A stretch of DNA of 64,000 bases, taken from SCRD01 sp046705285 (GTDB lineage: Bacteria; Acidobacteriota; Terriglobia; UBA7540). The first letter of the stretch is position 1, and every line of letters begins with the position of its first letter. A program made the translations under genes and the position numbers. The stretch spans positions 1-64,000 of the forward strand of contig JBJKQK010000073.1 of the NCBI GenBank assembly GCA_046705285.1, written 5' to 3'. This document shows, piece by piece, positions 37,686-46,206 of the stretch. The notes under the pieces were generated by a model. That model was not told the origin of the DNA. It saw only the letters and a program-made list of their open reading frames with translations, and searched no databases.

Positions 37686-38813
37686 TTATTCGTATGCCAG
37701 TGAATCCACCGGATCAAGTCGCGCTGCGCGTATTGCCGGGTAGAAGGCGCCAAGTAACGAGCCTCCAATGGCCAGCAGCCCTGCCCAGAGCGCCCAATGC
37801 AATGTTAACTGGACGGTTAAGGTCGGAAACGTGGCCACGATCACCTTCTTTGCCAGCCAAGTCCCGCCGTACCCCACAAGGATGCCTAAGACGCTGAGCA
37901 GACCTGCTTCTCGCAGTATCACTCCTATGATATACCTTTTGCCAGCGCCCAATGACTTTAAAATCCCTATTTCCCGCGTTCTCTCGGTGATTGTTGTGTA
38001 CATTGAAAGGAAAATAACCAGGAAACCGATCCCTACCGCGACGGCAATCATGGCGGTTATAAAAGCATTTAACGCCGGAAGGTCGTTGGAGGTCATCAGT
38101 GACATGTACTCCTTGATCGAAAGGATCTGGTGCTTGGGGAGTAGTTCCCGGATACTGTTCATCACGGCCGGCGTGTAGCCGGGATCTGTACACTTCACAT
38201 AGAAAATCGAAGCCTTGTCGCGTGCTCCGGTTAACTCCTGGGCGGTGGCTAGCGGGATGAAGAGCCGCGCTCCCTTCCCGTGTTCAACAATCCCAGCCAC
38301 GTGAAAGTTATGGTTCAGCAGAGTCAGCGTCTGGCCCACTTTGACATCATTCGCCCGCGCGTACCAATCATCCACGAGAATGTCATACGGGTTGGCAAAG
38401 CTTCCGCCCTTAAGATAGTCAAATCCCCCGCTAACTCGATTAAAGCTCGGCAGATCAATTCCATAGATGAGGTTGATTCCCCCATGGGTGTTGAAGAGGA
38501 ATAAGACGGGGGCTACAGCCATAACGTGCGGAATTTGCGCGAGCCGGTCGCCGATCTGAACAGGCATAGGAGCTTCAGTCAGGCCAAAAAAGAAGGATGC
38601 TCCCGGTGGCTGAACCATGATGTCCGCGCCTACTCCCTCGACGCGCTGAGCGGTCTCATGCAACATGCCGTGCGTCATTCCCACTACGAGCATGACCATC
38701 CCCACCTCAATAGCTACCGCCAGCACGCTCACCAACGTTCGTATCGGCCGGTGGAGGATATTCTCGATGATCATCCTGTAGACCACAAGGCTTCTCCAGC
38801 TATTGCCCTCCAC
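37686..38813 (-). CDS. FtsX-like (MacB/LolCE-type) ABC transporter permease
   Basis: A 375-residue inner-membrane protein. One N-terminal helix (about 23-47, after His-Arg-Pro-Ile-Arg-Thr-Leu-Val-Ser) is followed by a periplasmic MacB_PCD-like domain (about 50-245). Three C-terminal helices follow, with Arg-Glu-Ile-Gly-Ile-Leu-Lys-Ser-Leu-Gly-Ala as the coupling segment. This is the four-helix FtsX/LolCE/MacB topology, which extrudes lipoproteins or substrates into the periplasm rather than pumping across the membrane. It uses GTG at 38813, overlapping the upstream lipoprotein gene by 14 nt; ATG 38774 would cut the usual leader. Its ATPase is the next gene. Confidence 0.87.
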   Translation of the reverse strand: MEGNSWRSLVVYRMIIENILHRPIRTLVSVLAVAIEVGMVMLVVGMTHGMLHETAQRVEGVGADIMVQPPGASFFFGLTEAPMPVQIGDRLAQIPHVMAVAPVLFLFNTHGGINLIYGIDLPSFNRVSGGFDYLKGGSFANPYDILVDDWYARANDVKVGQTLTLLNHNFHVAGIVEHGKGARLFIPLATAQELTGARDKASIFYVKCTDPGYTPAVMNSIRELLPKHQILSIKEYMSLMTSNDLPALNAFITAMIAVAVGIGFLVIFLSMYTTITERTREIGILKSLGAGKRYIIGVILREAGLLSVLGILVGYGGTWLAKKVIVATFPTLTVQLTLHWALWAGLLAIGGSLLGAFYPAIRAARLDPVDSLAYE

Positions 38814-39687
38814 CCAACTCGACCAAAGTCGCGTTCGGTGGTTTCTTTAATATGAATTTCTCCGGAGGGATCGGTTGATTGAACGTCGCCTTCTCAATCT
38901 TGATCGAGAGCTTGTAATCTTCCGCAGGCCGGTTCAGCGTGATTTCAGTAGGATACCTCACCCCCTGGAAGTCGCGGTAATCGGAATAGAGTACGTCTTC
39001 GAGAAGAGATCCATGCGGTCCGTAAAGCTGAAGGCGTGAGATGCGCAGATCGGACCGATCGAACCATACTTTTCGCATCAGGCTCAATTCTCCAGTGCTG
39101 GAAGACTCCACTATGTTTACGACGTAGTACAGTGCGGTTGAGGTTTCCACCTCTTCGTTAAAATATCTCTCCGTCGATTTGTCAATCGGTGGGATCAGCA
39201 GTGCGTCCAGGATGTGCTGAGGCCGGAGATTCTCCAGCGGCTTTTTCGAGGGCCCATGGTAAGTGTCGCTGCCCACGATGAACTTGTTTTTAGGAGGAAT
39301 AAAGACGCGGAACTCCTTGCCGTCGGAAACCATGTCAAAGATTTCTGTCTTCACGACTGGCGCTTGTCCAATGATGCGAATCATTGCGGGTTTTTTCAGC
39401 AGGATAAAGCCGCCGACGTTCTGGTATTCCTTGATAACTCCTGTATAAACCGAGCCCGTCGTTGGCTTGAACTTGACCGTCGCCACCAACGTCTGGATGT
39501 CCTGGCTCCATGCATCAACCTCTTTGACAAGCTCAGTAAGGGTGGCTTGTTTTGGGGGTCCCGCCATATGAGGCAGAGAAACATGGATGGTTCGTCTGAC
39601 GGCGCAACCCGATCCCCCGACTACCATGGCGAGGAGGGTCAGAACAACACTGTAACGTCGGGCTGATTGCAGGAACTTGCGGCTCAA
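38800..39687 (-). CDS. Lipoprotein with LolA/LolB-like fold (DUF4292-like), first gene of the Lol-like operon
   Basis: About 295 residues. The signal ends in the lipobox Val-Gly-Gly-Ser-Gly-Cys with Cys28 the likely lipidated residue. The mature domain resembles outer-membrane lipoprotein-sorting proteins (DUF4292/LolB-like): Gly-Val-Ile-Lys-Glu-Tyr ... Gly-Phe-Ile-Leu-Leu-Lys-Lys-Pro-Ala-Met-Ile-Arg-Ile-Ile-Gly-Gln ... Phe-Asp-Met-Val-Ser-Asp-Gly-Lys-Glu-Phe ... Arg-Tyr-Pro-Thr-Glu-Ile. It could be the acceptor for cargo moved by the transporter encoded next. It starts at TTG 39687 with GAGAGG 9 nt upstream; the frame opens at TTG 39696. It overlaps the permease gene by 14 nt. Confidence 0.75.
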   Translation of the reverse strand: MSRKFLQSARRYSVVLTLLAMVVGGSGCAVRRTIHVSLPHMAGPPKQATLTELVKEVDAWSQDIQTLVATVKFKPTTGSVYTGVIKEYQNVGGFILLKKPAMIRIIGQAPVVKTEIFDMVSDGKEFRVFIPPKNKFIVGSDTYHGPSKKPLENLRPQHILDALLIPPIDKSTERYFNEEVETSTALYYVVNIVESSSTGELSLMRKVWFDRSDLRISRLQLYGPHGSLLEDVLYSDYRDFQGVRYPTEITLNRPAEDYKLSIKIEKATFNQPIPPEKFILKKPPNATLVELGGGQ

Positions 39688-39881
39688 ATCGCACAACCTC
39701 TCATGCTACCATAGGCATTATTGCACGTCAATCCCAGTCTTTTGTTATGGATGCGAGAAGGCGACCTGGAGTTACGGATCCTTCAGCCAAAATCCGAATC
39801 CTTCCGCCCGTTACGTCTCCGCTGAAGCTATATGCTGATGAAAAATTGGCAGACCGAAGCTTTGAAAGCTGTTGAATCAAA

Positions 39882-40985
39882 TCAACAACCGCCCAAGGCG
39901 GTCTTGTAGGCCTCAATGTACATTCTGGCTACGTTCTTCCACCCAAACTTTGCAGCCCGCTGTCTCCCGCGAGAGCGCAATTCGGACATCAAGGCGGAGC
40001 TGCCCAGGGCCTCCAGAATCCTTTCAGCCAGAGCTCTTTCATCCGACGGATCATCGTAATAGAGCGCGGCATCTGCCGCGACCTCCTCACTGGCTGGTAT
40101 TCGGGACGCGACAATGGGCAGTCCGAAACTCATCGCTTCCACGAGCGGAATTCCAAACCCTTCGTAACGCGAAGGGTATACAAAGAGGCTGGCTAGCATG
40201 TAAAGCAAAGCCAGTTCCTCATCGCTAACATAACCGGCCAGAATGTAACGGTCGGGTATCGCCTGGCGTTTGATCAAAGTCTCGATCTCAGAAAAACCGA
40301 AGCCCGGCCTGCCCACCATCACCAACTGCAGATCGGAGCTTTTTGCAATATGTGCAAACGCCTCAACCAGGGTGGTCACATTCTTGCGCCGTTCCAGCGT
40401 TCCGACAAAAAGCACGAAGGGTCTTTGAAGCCCCAGCCTCTTTCGCAATTGTCCGGACAATTCCTCCTGGGTCCGAGCAGAAGGCCTCGGAAGGAGCGGG
40501 TCCGCATTCCAGGCAGTTCGGACCATCTTCTCCTTCAGGCTGAAACGCTCGATGACCTCGTTACGGATGGCGTCAGAAGGGCAAAGGACAAGATCTGCAA
40601 ATTTCACGGCTTGGGGCACGACAGCGCGAATGTATCGTACGTAAAAGGGCGAAAAGGCTTCGGGAAGTTTCCAAGCAGTCAGATCATGGATCGTCACCAC
40701 GTACTTGGCCTTCGATTTCCGCGAGTGGGGAACAAGGTGGTTGGTAAAATGGATGAGATCAGCTTCAAGCTTTCTTGCCTGGTTTTGAAATCCGGTTTCC
40801 AGCCAGGCTGCGTAAACTGTCCGCCGGGCAACCAGCGGACGGACCTTGCGTATGAATCTCCGTTCGGGCTGCGGCAGGAGCTCGACCGCCGGATGCCTCC
40901 TAAGCTCGTTTGCAAGATTCTGGGTGTACCGCCCAACGCCTGTTCCCTTCTCAACCGAGAACCCATCCTCAAGCAGAATTCTCAT
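39882..40985 (-). CDS. Glycosyltransferase family 4 (GT-B)
   Basis: A 367-residue cytoplasmic or membrane-associated enzyme. The N-terminal acceptor domain has Gly-Thr-Gly-Val-Gly-Arg-Tyr. The C-terminal GT4 domain has Phe-Val-Leu-Phe-Val-Gly-Thr-Leu-Glu-Arg-Arg-Lys-Asn (about 190-202) and the Glu-Gly-Phe-Gly-Ile-Pro-Leu-Val-Glu-Ala-Met nucleotide-sugar site. Such enzymes transfer a sugar from NDP- or GDP-sugar with retained configuration. The context is exopolysaccharide assembly. The closing Gly-Gly-Cys is unremarkable. The ATG at 40985 is the only start. The 39697-39881 spacer separates it from the Lol-like operon. Confidence 0.9.
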   Translation of the reverse strand: MRILLEDGFSVEKGTGVGRYTQNLANELRRHPAVELLPQPERRFIRKVRPLVARRTVYAAWLETGFQNQARKLEADLIHFTNHLVPHSRKSKAKYVVTIHDLTAWKLPEAFSPFYVRYIRAVVPQAVKFADLVLCPSDAIRNEVIERFSLKEKMVRTAWNADPLLPRPSARTQEELSGQLRKRLGLQRPFVLFVGTLERRKNVTTLVEAFAHIAKSSDLQLVMVGRPGFGFSEIETLIKRQAIPDRYILAGYVSDEELALLYMLASLFVYPSRYEGFGIPLVEAMSFGLPIVASRIPASEEVAADAALYYDDPSDERALAERILEALGSSALMSELRSRGRQRAAKFGWKNVARMYIEAYKTALGGC

Positions 40986-41330
40986 TTTCTTGGTTCTGTC
41001 CTACCTGCAGGCGTAACCAGCAGACTTTAGTCTCCCATAAATTGCCGAACTCATCCAACTTCCCGGAACGCCTGGATAACCATAGGGGACCATGAACCGG
41101 CTCATGCTGAAGAATCGTTACACCTTCAATCAAACGTGGAGCATTGTTGACTGAGGGTGATTCGATTGTGCCCTCCCACGGCGACCATTTCTGTAAGGGA
41201 CGGTATGTGTACTTCGAAAGGTCAGGTCGAATACAGAAATCGGTATGGAGTTCTTTCTGCTTTCAAGACCCGAATTCGAGAGCCAGCCATTTGCAGCATC
41301 ATTTCCACGTAAAGAAAGCGCTCATGTAGC
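40986..41330. other. Intergenic spacer within the polysaccharide locus
   Basis: About 345 nt without a convincing gene on either strand. It should contain the promoter of the GT4 gene at 40985, but no clear -35/-10 pair was found. Confidence 0.4.
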
Positions 41331-42308
41331 CTATCCGACAAAAACGGACCCGGCCCAGCGCAACAAGAGATCATTCCAACGCGTTTGAAAGGCGGCCATC
41401 GAGAATTCCCGTGCTATCGTTTCACGAGCGCAGCTCCCCAGGCGCCGGGCAAGCTCAATATTTGCCAACAGTTGATTCGCGCGCTCGACCGCTTCGGCAA
41501 CGTTTTCGACCAGGAAGCCGTTTTCCCCGTTCCGGATCGGCGTCGAAGGATGTTTCAGGGCGATCACCGGCATTCCAGATGCCATTGCTTCCAAGACGGC
41601 CAGATTATAACCATCCTCAGGTTCACGCGTAAGGTTCAGATATGCACGGTAACGACGGTAAAGCGATCGGAGTTCGTCCCAGTCTTTGGACGGACGGCAG
41701 CCTGGAATTTCCGGATTATCGCCCACAATCCTGAGGGGAACTTGGGCATTGATCTCGAGCAGATGGCCGAATGCAAAGTGTTCCCGGTGGAGCATGTTGC
41801 CGACGGTGAGAAGTGACGCTTCCGTACCTTCGTAAGGCCCCATTTCATCCAGAGGTATGCCTTGCTTAATTGTTGTCCCATCCAAACCCCAGTCCGACCG
41901 CGCGTAAGGCGAGATGAATACCAGCCGCACCATTCCGAGTCGCACCAATGATCCAAGCGCGACGTTCGAGTATAAGGATTTCACGGCTCCTCGCAGGCGG
42001 CTTCGGCTGAATCCGCCTCTGCCTCTTCTCCCATGGATGACCTGGATATAGGGCTTGCGGTGTCGAAGGCAATACGGGAGAAAGCGGGCCACGTCACGCC
42101 GGATATCATGTCCAACCACTGCATCGAATTTTGCAAAATCCCGCCGTGCCGCCGGCCACTCGATGCGTTCGAAATTGGCGGGCAGTGGGCGATTGTGCTG
42201 GACCCACTCGTTGAGAACCGACCAATGGTGTCCTATCTTTGACAGATTATAGAGATAGCCCGTGTGCCGGTTGACGGTCATGATATGAAGATTTGGAATC
42301 TTTGCCAT
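41331..42308 (-). CDS. Glycosyltransferase (GT-B, GT4-like)
   Basis: A 325-residue protein starting at ATG 42308, 2 nt after the stop of the upstream gene, so translation is coupled. The N-terminal half is unusual (His-Thr-Gly-Tyr-Leu-Tyr-Asn-Leu ... Val-Val-Gly-His-Asp). The C-terminal half has a GT4-type donor site, with Thr-Val-Gly-Asn-Met-Leu ... Ala-Tyr-Leu-Asn-Leu-Thr-Arg-Glu-Pro-Glu-Asp-Gly-Tyr-Asn-Leu-Ala-Val-Leu-Glu-Ala-Met-Ala-Ser-Gly-Met-Pro-Val. The family's first Glu in Glu-X7-Glu is present. It probably adds one sugar to the repeat unit; donor and acceptor are unknown. Confidence 0.82.
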   Translation of the reverse strand: MAKIPNLHIMTVNRHTGYLYNLSKIGHHWSVLNEWVQHNRPLPANFERIEWPAARRDFAKFDAVVGHDIRRDVARFLPYCLRHRKPYIQVIHGRRGRGGFSRSRLRGAVKSLYSNVALGSLVRLGMVRLVFISPYARSDWGLDGTTIKQGIPLDEMGPYEGTEASLLTVGNMLHREHFAFGHLLEINAQVPLRIVGDNPEIPGCRPSKDWDELRSLYRRYRAYLNLTREPEDGYNLAVLEAMASGMPVIALKHPSTPIRNGENGFLVENVAEAVERANQLLANIELARRLGSCARETIAREFSMAAFQTRWNDLLLRWAGSVFVG

Positions 42309-42310
42309 GC

Positions 42311-43486
42311 TCAACCTGGGTTCGCGACCGGATCTGCGGAACATCTCTCACGGCACACATCGCGAAACAGTTGCTCGTAGGACGCGACCACCCGGGCAGG
42401 TTCAAAATCAACCACGCGTTCGGTCGCAGCTGAGACAAGTCGCTCTCGAAGCGGCGGGTTTGTGAGAATGCTTAGGATGCCTCTTGCCAGCGACTCATCA
42501 TCAGCAACAGGAACCAGAATCCCACACCTGCCGTTTTGGAGGACCTCGGCGGGTCCTGTTACACAATCGGTGGAGACTACGGGTAAACCGCAGGACATCG
42601 CCTCGACCAGCACGAGACCAAACCCTTCACCTCCCAGGGATGGGAACACGAATACATCGGACCGTGGCATGTAACAATACTGATTTCGCTGATAGCCGGC
42701 AAAGTAAACTTTTTCCTGCAGCCCTTTGCGCCTCACTAAGTCACGGATTCTGCCCTGATCAGGGCCTCTTCCAACTATGATTAGTCGAGCATCGATTTGT
42801 TTGAGCACGCGTTCGAACGCACTGATCAGGTACTGCAAGCCCTTCAGTACCTCTATCCTTCCAACCGAAAGAATGACAGGCTTGTCCTTATGGATTAGCC
42901 AGGGATGATTGACAGGCTCAAGAGAGAGTTTTCGAATGCTTTCGACGTCGACAGGATTGGTGATCGAAACTACCTTGCTCTCCGGAAGTTGGAGATTGTG
43001 CACGAGGTATTCCCGCACTCCGTCGGAGATCGAGACGACCCGGTCGGCAAGCGGATACAGGATCTTATTGAGGAGACTCATCAGGATTGAGGTAATTCGG
43101 TCCTTGCGAATCTCAGGGGCTCCGATTCCGTGTTCTCCAATGATGATCGCCATTTTCCCGCACGTCAGCTTGGCCGCCAGTATCAATGTCCAATTGTTCA
43201 TTGCTCCCATGCCAACGACGAAATCAGGCTGTTCTTTACGGAGGACCCGCCGTAGACGAAGCATTGCTACAAAGTTAGCTGCCAGTTTATGTATCAACCC
43301 TCCGCCACCCCTGACCCCGAGAACATGCTCAGAAACTCCCTCGGGCAAGGGGAGCCCTCGCTCCTCGGCGTAAGTCACCAGAATCGGGTCAAACACATCT
43401 CGGTCCAGGTACTGGAGAATTGTGGAGAGCACTTGTGCATTTCCGCCAACCTTGAAGTCATAGCACATGAACAGAATCTTGTGCAT
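42311..43486 (-). CDS. Glycosyltransferase family 4 (GT-B)
   Basis: A 391-residue enzyme. The N-terminus Phe-Lys-Val-Gly-Gly-Asn-Ala-Gln-Val is typical of GT4 acceptor domains. The donor domain has Ile-Leu-Ser-Val-Gly-Arg-Ile-Glu-Val-Leu-Lys-Gly (about 205-216), Ile-Val-Gly-Arg-Gly-Pro-Asp, and Gly-Glu-Gly-Phe-Gly-Leu-Val-Leu-Val-Glu-Ala-Met. The expected role is sugar transfer onto the lipid-linked polysaccharide at the inner face of the membrane. It lies 12 nt downstream of the polymerase gene and 2 nt upstream of another glycosyltransferase gene, within one operon. Confidence 0.92.
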   Translation of the reverse strand: MHKILFMCYDFKVGGNAQVLSTILQYLDRDVFDPILVTYAEERGLPLPEGVSEHVLGVRGGGGLIHKLAANFVAMLRLRRVLRKEQPDFVVGMGAMNNWTLILAAKLTCGKMAIIIGEHGIGAPEIRKDRITSILMSLLNKILYPLADRVVSISDGVREYLVHNLQLPESKVVSITNPVDVESIRKLSLEPVNHPWLIHKDKPVILSVGRIEVLKGLQYLISAFERVLKQIDARLIIVGRGPDQGRIRDLVRRKGLQEKVYFAGYQRNQYCYMPRSDVFVFPSLGGEGFGLVLVEAMSCGLPVVSTDCVTGPAEVLQNGRCGILVPVADDESLARGILSILTNPPLRERLVSAATERVVDFEPARVVASYEQLFRDVCRERCSADPVANPG

Positions 43487-43498
43487 AGAATGCTTTCC

Positions 43499-44938
43499 TT
43501 ATTGTCTCTGCCATGGAGCACTCTTGGTCCATGGCGCACACTTTGGAGCGTGTTCCTGCTTACCTCGAACGGAAGGCAGAGCCTCGTCGCCGGCAGATGA
43601 GCGATATCTCCGAGCTATCGGCAACAGGAAAAAGGTACAAAAAGGAAGAAGCAGAATCAGTGGGGGAACAAAACCCAACAAAGCTCCCTCCAGACCTACT
43701 AGAATGGTTCCCGAAACGCTTGCAGCCATAACATAGCTTATAATGCTCCCCCAGAAAACGACGGTGACCACGCTCATCGTTTCCTGCCGCAGGAGATACC
43801 TGTGAAGCCAACCATACCCCAGCCCTTGCACAAATGAGTAGATCAATAAGCCGATCAACCCCCATTCCACGTACCCGGTTCCGTCGAGCGTCAGGGCTGC
43901 CGACAGCCCTGTAGAATGCGTCGGCAGGTCGGTCATCAGGTCGAACACATATTCCGAGAGGATCGGCGTCCTAGTCTGTCCCGTCAATTGCTCCTTAATC
44001 CGCTCCAGTTCAAGACGCATTGCTCCGCCGTGCATAGGACCGAACCGATCCGAGTACTTAATAATGAAGTCCAAAGGCTCAGCGGCTTCTGATGTGAGTC
44101 GAGTGACAAAGGTCTGAGAGATGCTTCCAGCCTGCCAGTATCCCTGGCTTGACATCAGGCGGACCGCTACAATCGCAGCGGATATGGGGACTACGACGAT
44201 AATGAATGGCAACACAGAATTTCGAAATTCACGCTTCTTGTTCAGATAGAACAGCACGATATTGAACCAGATAAACACCATAATAGCGGCGGCCTTCGTA
44301 GCAAGCAGGGATTGGGCAAGGATAGCCAGCCCTAGTCCCAGGAACATCAACGCCTTCGCTGCTCGTGATCCCGTTTCGCGATGCACTGCCCAGGCTATGA
44401 GCCCCAGACTTGCGTAACAACCGGGACCGAATACCGTCATAAGACGGTTAACTACTCCGCTGGTAGATTGAACCCAGGCCATGGCAGGAAAACTTGAGAA
44501 GATTGGAAATCCCTGGCTTGAAAAAAAGACAATCGTGATGAAGGTTGCACCAATCAGCGACACGGAAAGGCCGATGTTCAAGGGCAGGCGCGGAAAAAGC
44601 AACCTGATCCCGGTGGGCCGAGATTGCCGATCTGCTTCTGGACGGGGTTCTGGGTTTTTGCGGCTTGAGTGTTGGCCCTTGTTCTTGATTCTTGTGACAC
44701 GACCACGATACAGCAGCACAAAGTCAGCCGCGAGCAGACCCAGAAAAAACATCCCAAAGCCCAAAGCACCGTATATGTAGGAAGAGCCCCCGGACTCAGC
44801 GCGAATTTCCAGAAGCCCCACGTACAGGCAGGCGAAAACCGCCGCCCAGAAAAAGGGGAGGCTAAAAACGTTACCGTATCGCCTGTAGATCAGAAAAATG
44901 ATCGCTGCGACACCAATAGAGACTAGGAGTTCAATCAC
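43499..44938 (-). CDS. O-antigen/exopolysaccharide polymerase-like (Wzy-type) membrane protein
   Basis: A 479-residue protein with about 10-12 hydrophobic segments. A large loop near 310-370 (Phe-Gly-Pro-Met-His-Gly-Gly-Ala ... Pro-Thr-His-Ser-Thr-Gly) sits before the last helices, as in oligosaccharide-repeat polymerases. Wzy proteins join lipid-linked repeat units at the periplasmic face. Sequence conservation in this family is low, so the call rests on topology and context. It starts with GTG at 44938 behind AGGAAG. The basic C-terminal tail is cytoplasmic. It is followed at once by two glycosyltransferases. Confidence 0.72.
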   Translation of the reverse strand: MIELLVSIGVAAIIFLIYRRYGNVFSLPFFWAAVFACLYVGLLEIRAESGGSSYIYGALGFGMFFLGLLAADFVLLYRGRVTRIKNKGQHSSRKNPEPRPEADRQSRPTGIRLLFPRLPLNIGLSVSLIGATFITIVFFSSQGFPIFSSFPAMAWVQSTSGVVNRLMTVFGPGCYASLGLIAWAVHRETGSRAAKALMFLGLGLAILAQSLLATKAAAIMVFIWFNIVLFYLNKKREFRNSVLPFIIVVVPISAAIVAVRLMSSQGYWQAGSISQTFVTRLTSEAAEPLDFIIKYSDRFGPMHGGAMRLELERIKEQLTGQTRTPILSEYVFDLMTDLPTHSTGLSAALTLDGTGYVEWGLIGLLIYSFVQGLGYGWLHRYLLRQETMSVVTVVFWGSIISYVMAASVSGTILVGLEGALLGFVPPLILLLPFCTFFLLPIARRYRSSAGDEALPSVRGKQEHAPKCAPWTKSAPWQRQ

Positions 44939-45153
44939 GCTGGCTTCCTGGACATCTTTGCAGAGATATTATTCCCAGAATTTGGAGTATGCGAACAAGC
45001 ACAGCTGCGGTCACACGATTTGCATACCCCCATACGGGTGGCTTCGTCCTTTCCACTGCCCAGCTTGCTGATAGGCCAGGTTCATGGGTTCAGGCCTTTT
45101 GTGCTTGTAGCCGCGTTGGTCGTGAGACAAGCCGACTTGTGCCTGGATTGACA

Positions 45154-46032
45154 TTACTCTGCCTTGGTCAGAACACAATTCAGGCTATGCCCGAGGTTCC
45201 ATCCAGTGATGTGAAAAGTGGATCGGATCACCGGCCAATACGCAAACCGCTTGGCCAAATCAAAAAAACTTCCGCGATCACCATAAGCTTCCACATCAGA
45301 GGGCTCGCAACGGGTCAATTTCAACCCACAGTGTTCAGCAAGCATCAGAATGTTCGGAGGTCCAAAGATCTGAATGTGTTCAATGGGATTGACGTACGTA
45401 ATCCGGTCGCCATAGAAAGGGTGCAATAGCCAGCGTTTGATTAATTGGCCTTGCCGGTTTGGAGTCCGGAGAAAAATCGATCCGCCAGGCCGCAAAAACT
45501 CTGTAAGGTTGCGACAGAATTCAATTGGCTGATCGATATGCTCGATGACGTCCCATAACGTGATGATGTCAAATGATGTGACGTCCAACTCCTCCACCGC
45601 CGGCCTCACGTCGGAGTCAACCAAAGCAAAGCGCTTGCCGAAACGACTCTTTGCATACTCCACAAACACCGGGACCATGTCGATCCCATAGGCATCGTAT
45701 CCATGCTTTAAAGCCAGGCCAACAAACTCCCCGCGGCAACAACCGACGTCCAGCAAGCGAGAATGGGAATTGCCGGGCGTCAGAAAATTGAACAGCCATT
45801 CGTACTTATGCAGGTTGCGGGAACATATATCAACCTGATGAGAATCAATATCACTGATGGAGTTGAAAAACCGCTGCTTCAGGCGAGGATTGCTCACAAG
45901 CAGTCCGCACTTGCAACATTCCAATATCAGGAAGTGAAACCCTTCGGACTTGTCATGGAAGACAAAGCGAAACTCACCACTTCCACAGAGAGGACAATAT
46001 GCGTAAGTAGCGGGCATCGTCTGTGCCGTCAT
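45154..46032 (-). CDS. Class I SAM-dependent methyltransferase with N-terminal zinc ribbon
   Basis: About 292 residues. The N-terminal Cys-Pro-Leu-Cys-Gly ... Cys-Cys-Lys-Cys-Gly knuckles suggest a zinc-binding segment like those of Methyltransf_13/C-methyltransferase-type sugar enzymes. The Rossmann core has Leu-Leu-Asp-Val-Gly-Cys-Cys-Arg-Gly-Glu-Phe (motif I, about 95-105), Tyr-Gly-Ile-Asp and Leu-Trp-Asp-Val-Ile-Glu-His-Ile (motif IV). The zinc-ribbon plus methyltransferase layout is frequent in polysaccharide loci, where it methylates NDP-sugars or glycans. It starts at ATG 46032, with GTG 46050 possible. A 215-nt spacer lies downstream. Confidence 0.82.
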   Translation of the reverse strand: MTAQTMPATYAYCPLCGSGEFRFVFHDKSEGFHFLILECCKCGLLVSNPRLKQRFFNSISDIDSHQVDICSRNLHKYEWLFNFLTPGNSHSRLLDVGCCRGEFVGLALKHGYDAYGIDMVPVFVEYAKSRFGKRFALVDSDVRPAVEELDVTSFDIITLWDVIEHIDQPIEFCRNLTEFLRPGGSIFLRTPNRQGQLIKRWLLHPFYGDRITYVNPIEHIQIFGPPNILMLAEHCGLKLTRCEPSDVEAYGDRGSFFDLAKRFAYWPVIRSTFHITGWNLGHSLNCVLTKAE

Positions 46033-46206
46033 CGTTTTTTCACTCTTCACCCGCCACGGATCTGCCTTGACAGATGAAATTCCGTTTCGCCAGCCAGGAA
46101 CCGTACCCCCTGAGCATAGTTGGCCTTTTCAGCGGCCGCCGATACGGACCCGCTTTCCGAAGAAGCATGCGAACGCTGGAAGACTTTATCTATACCATCG
46201 GCTCAG

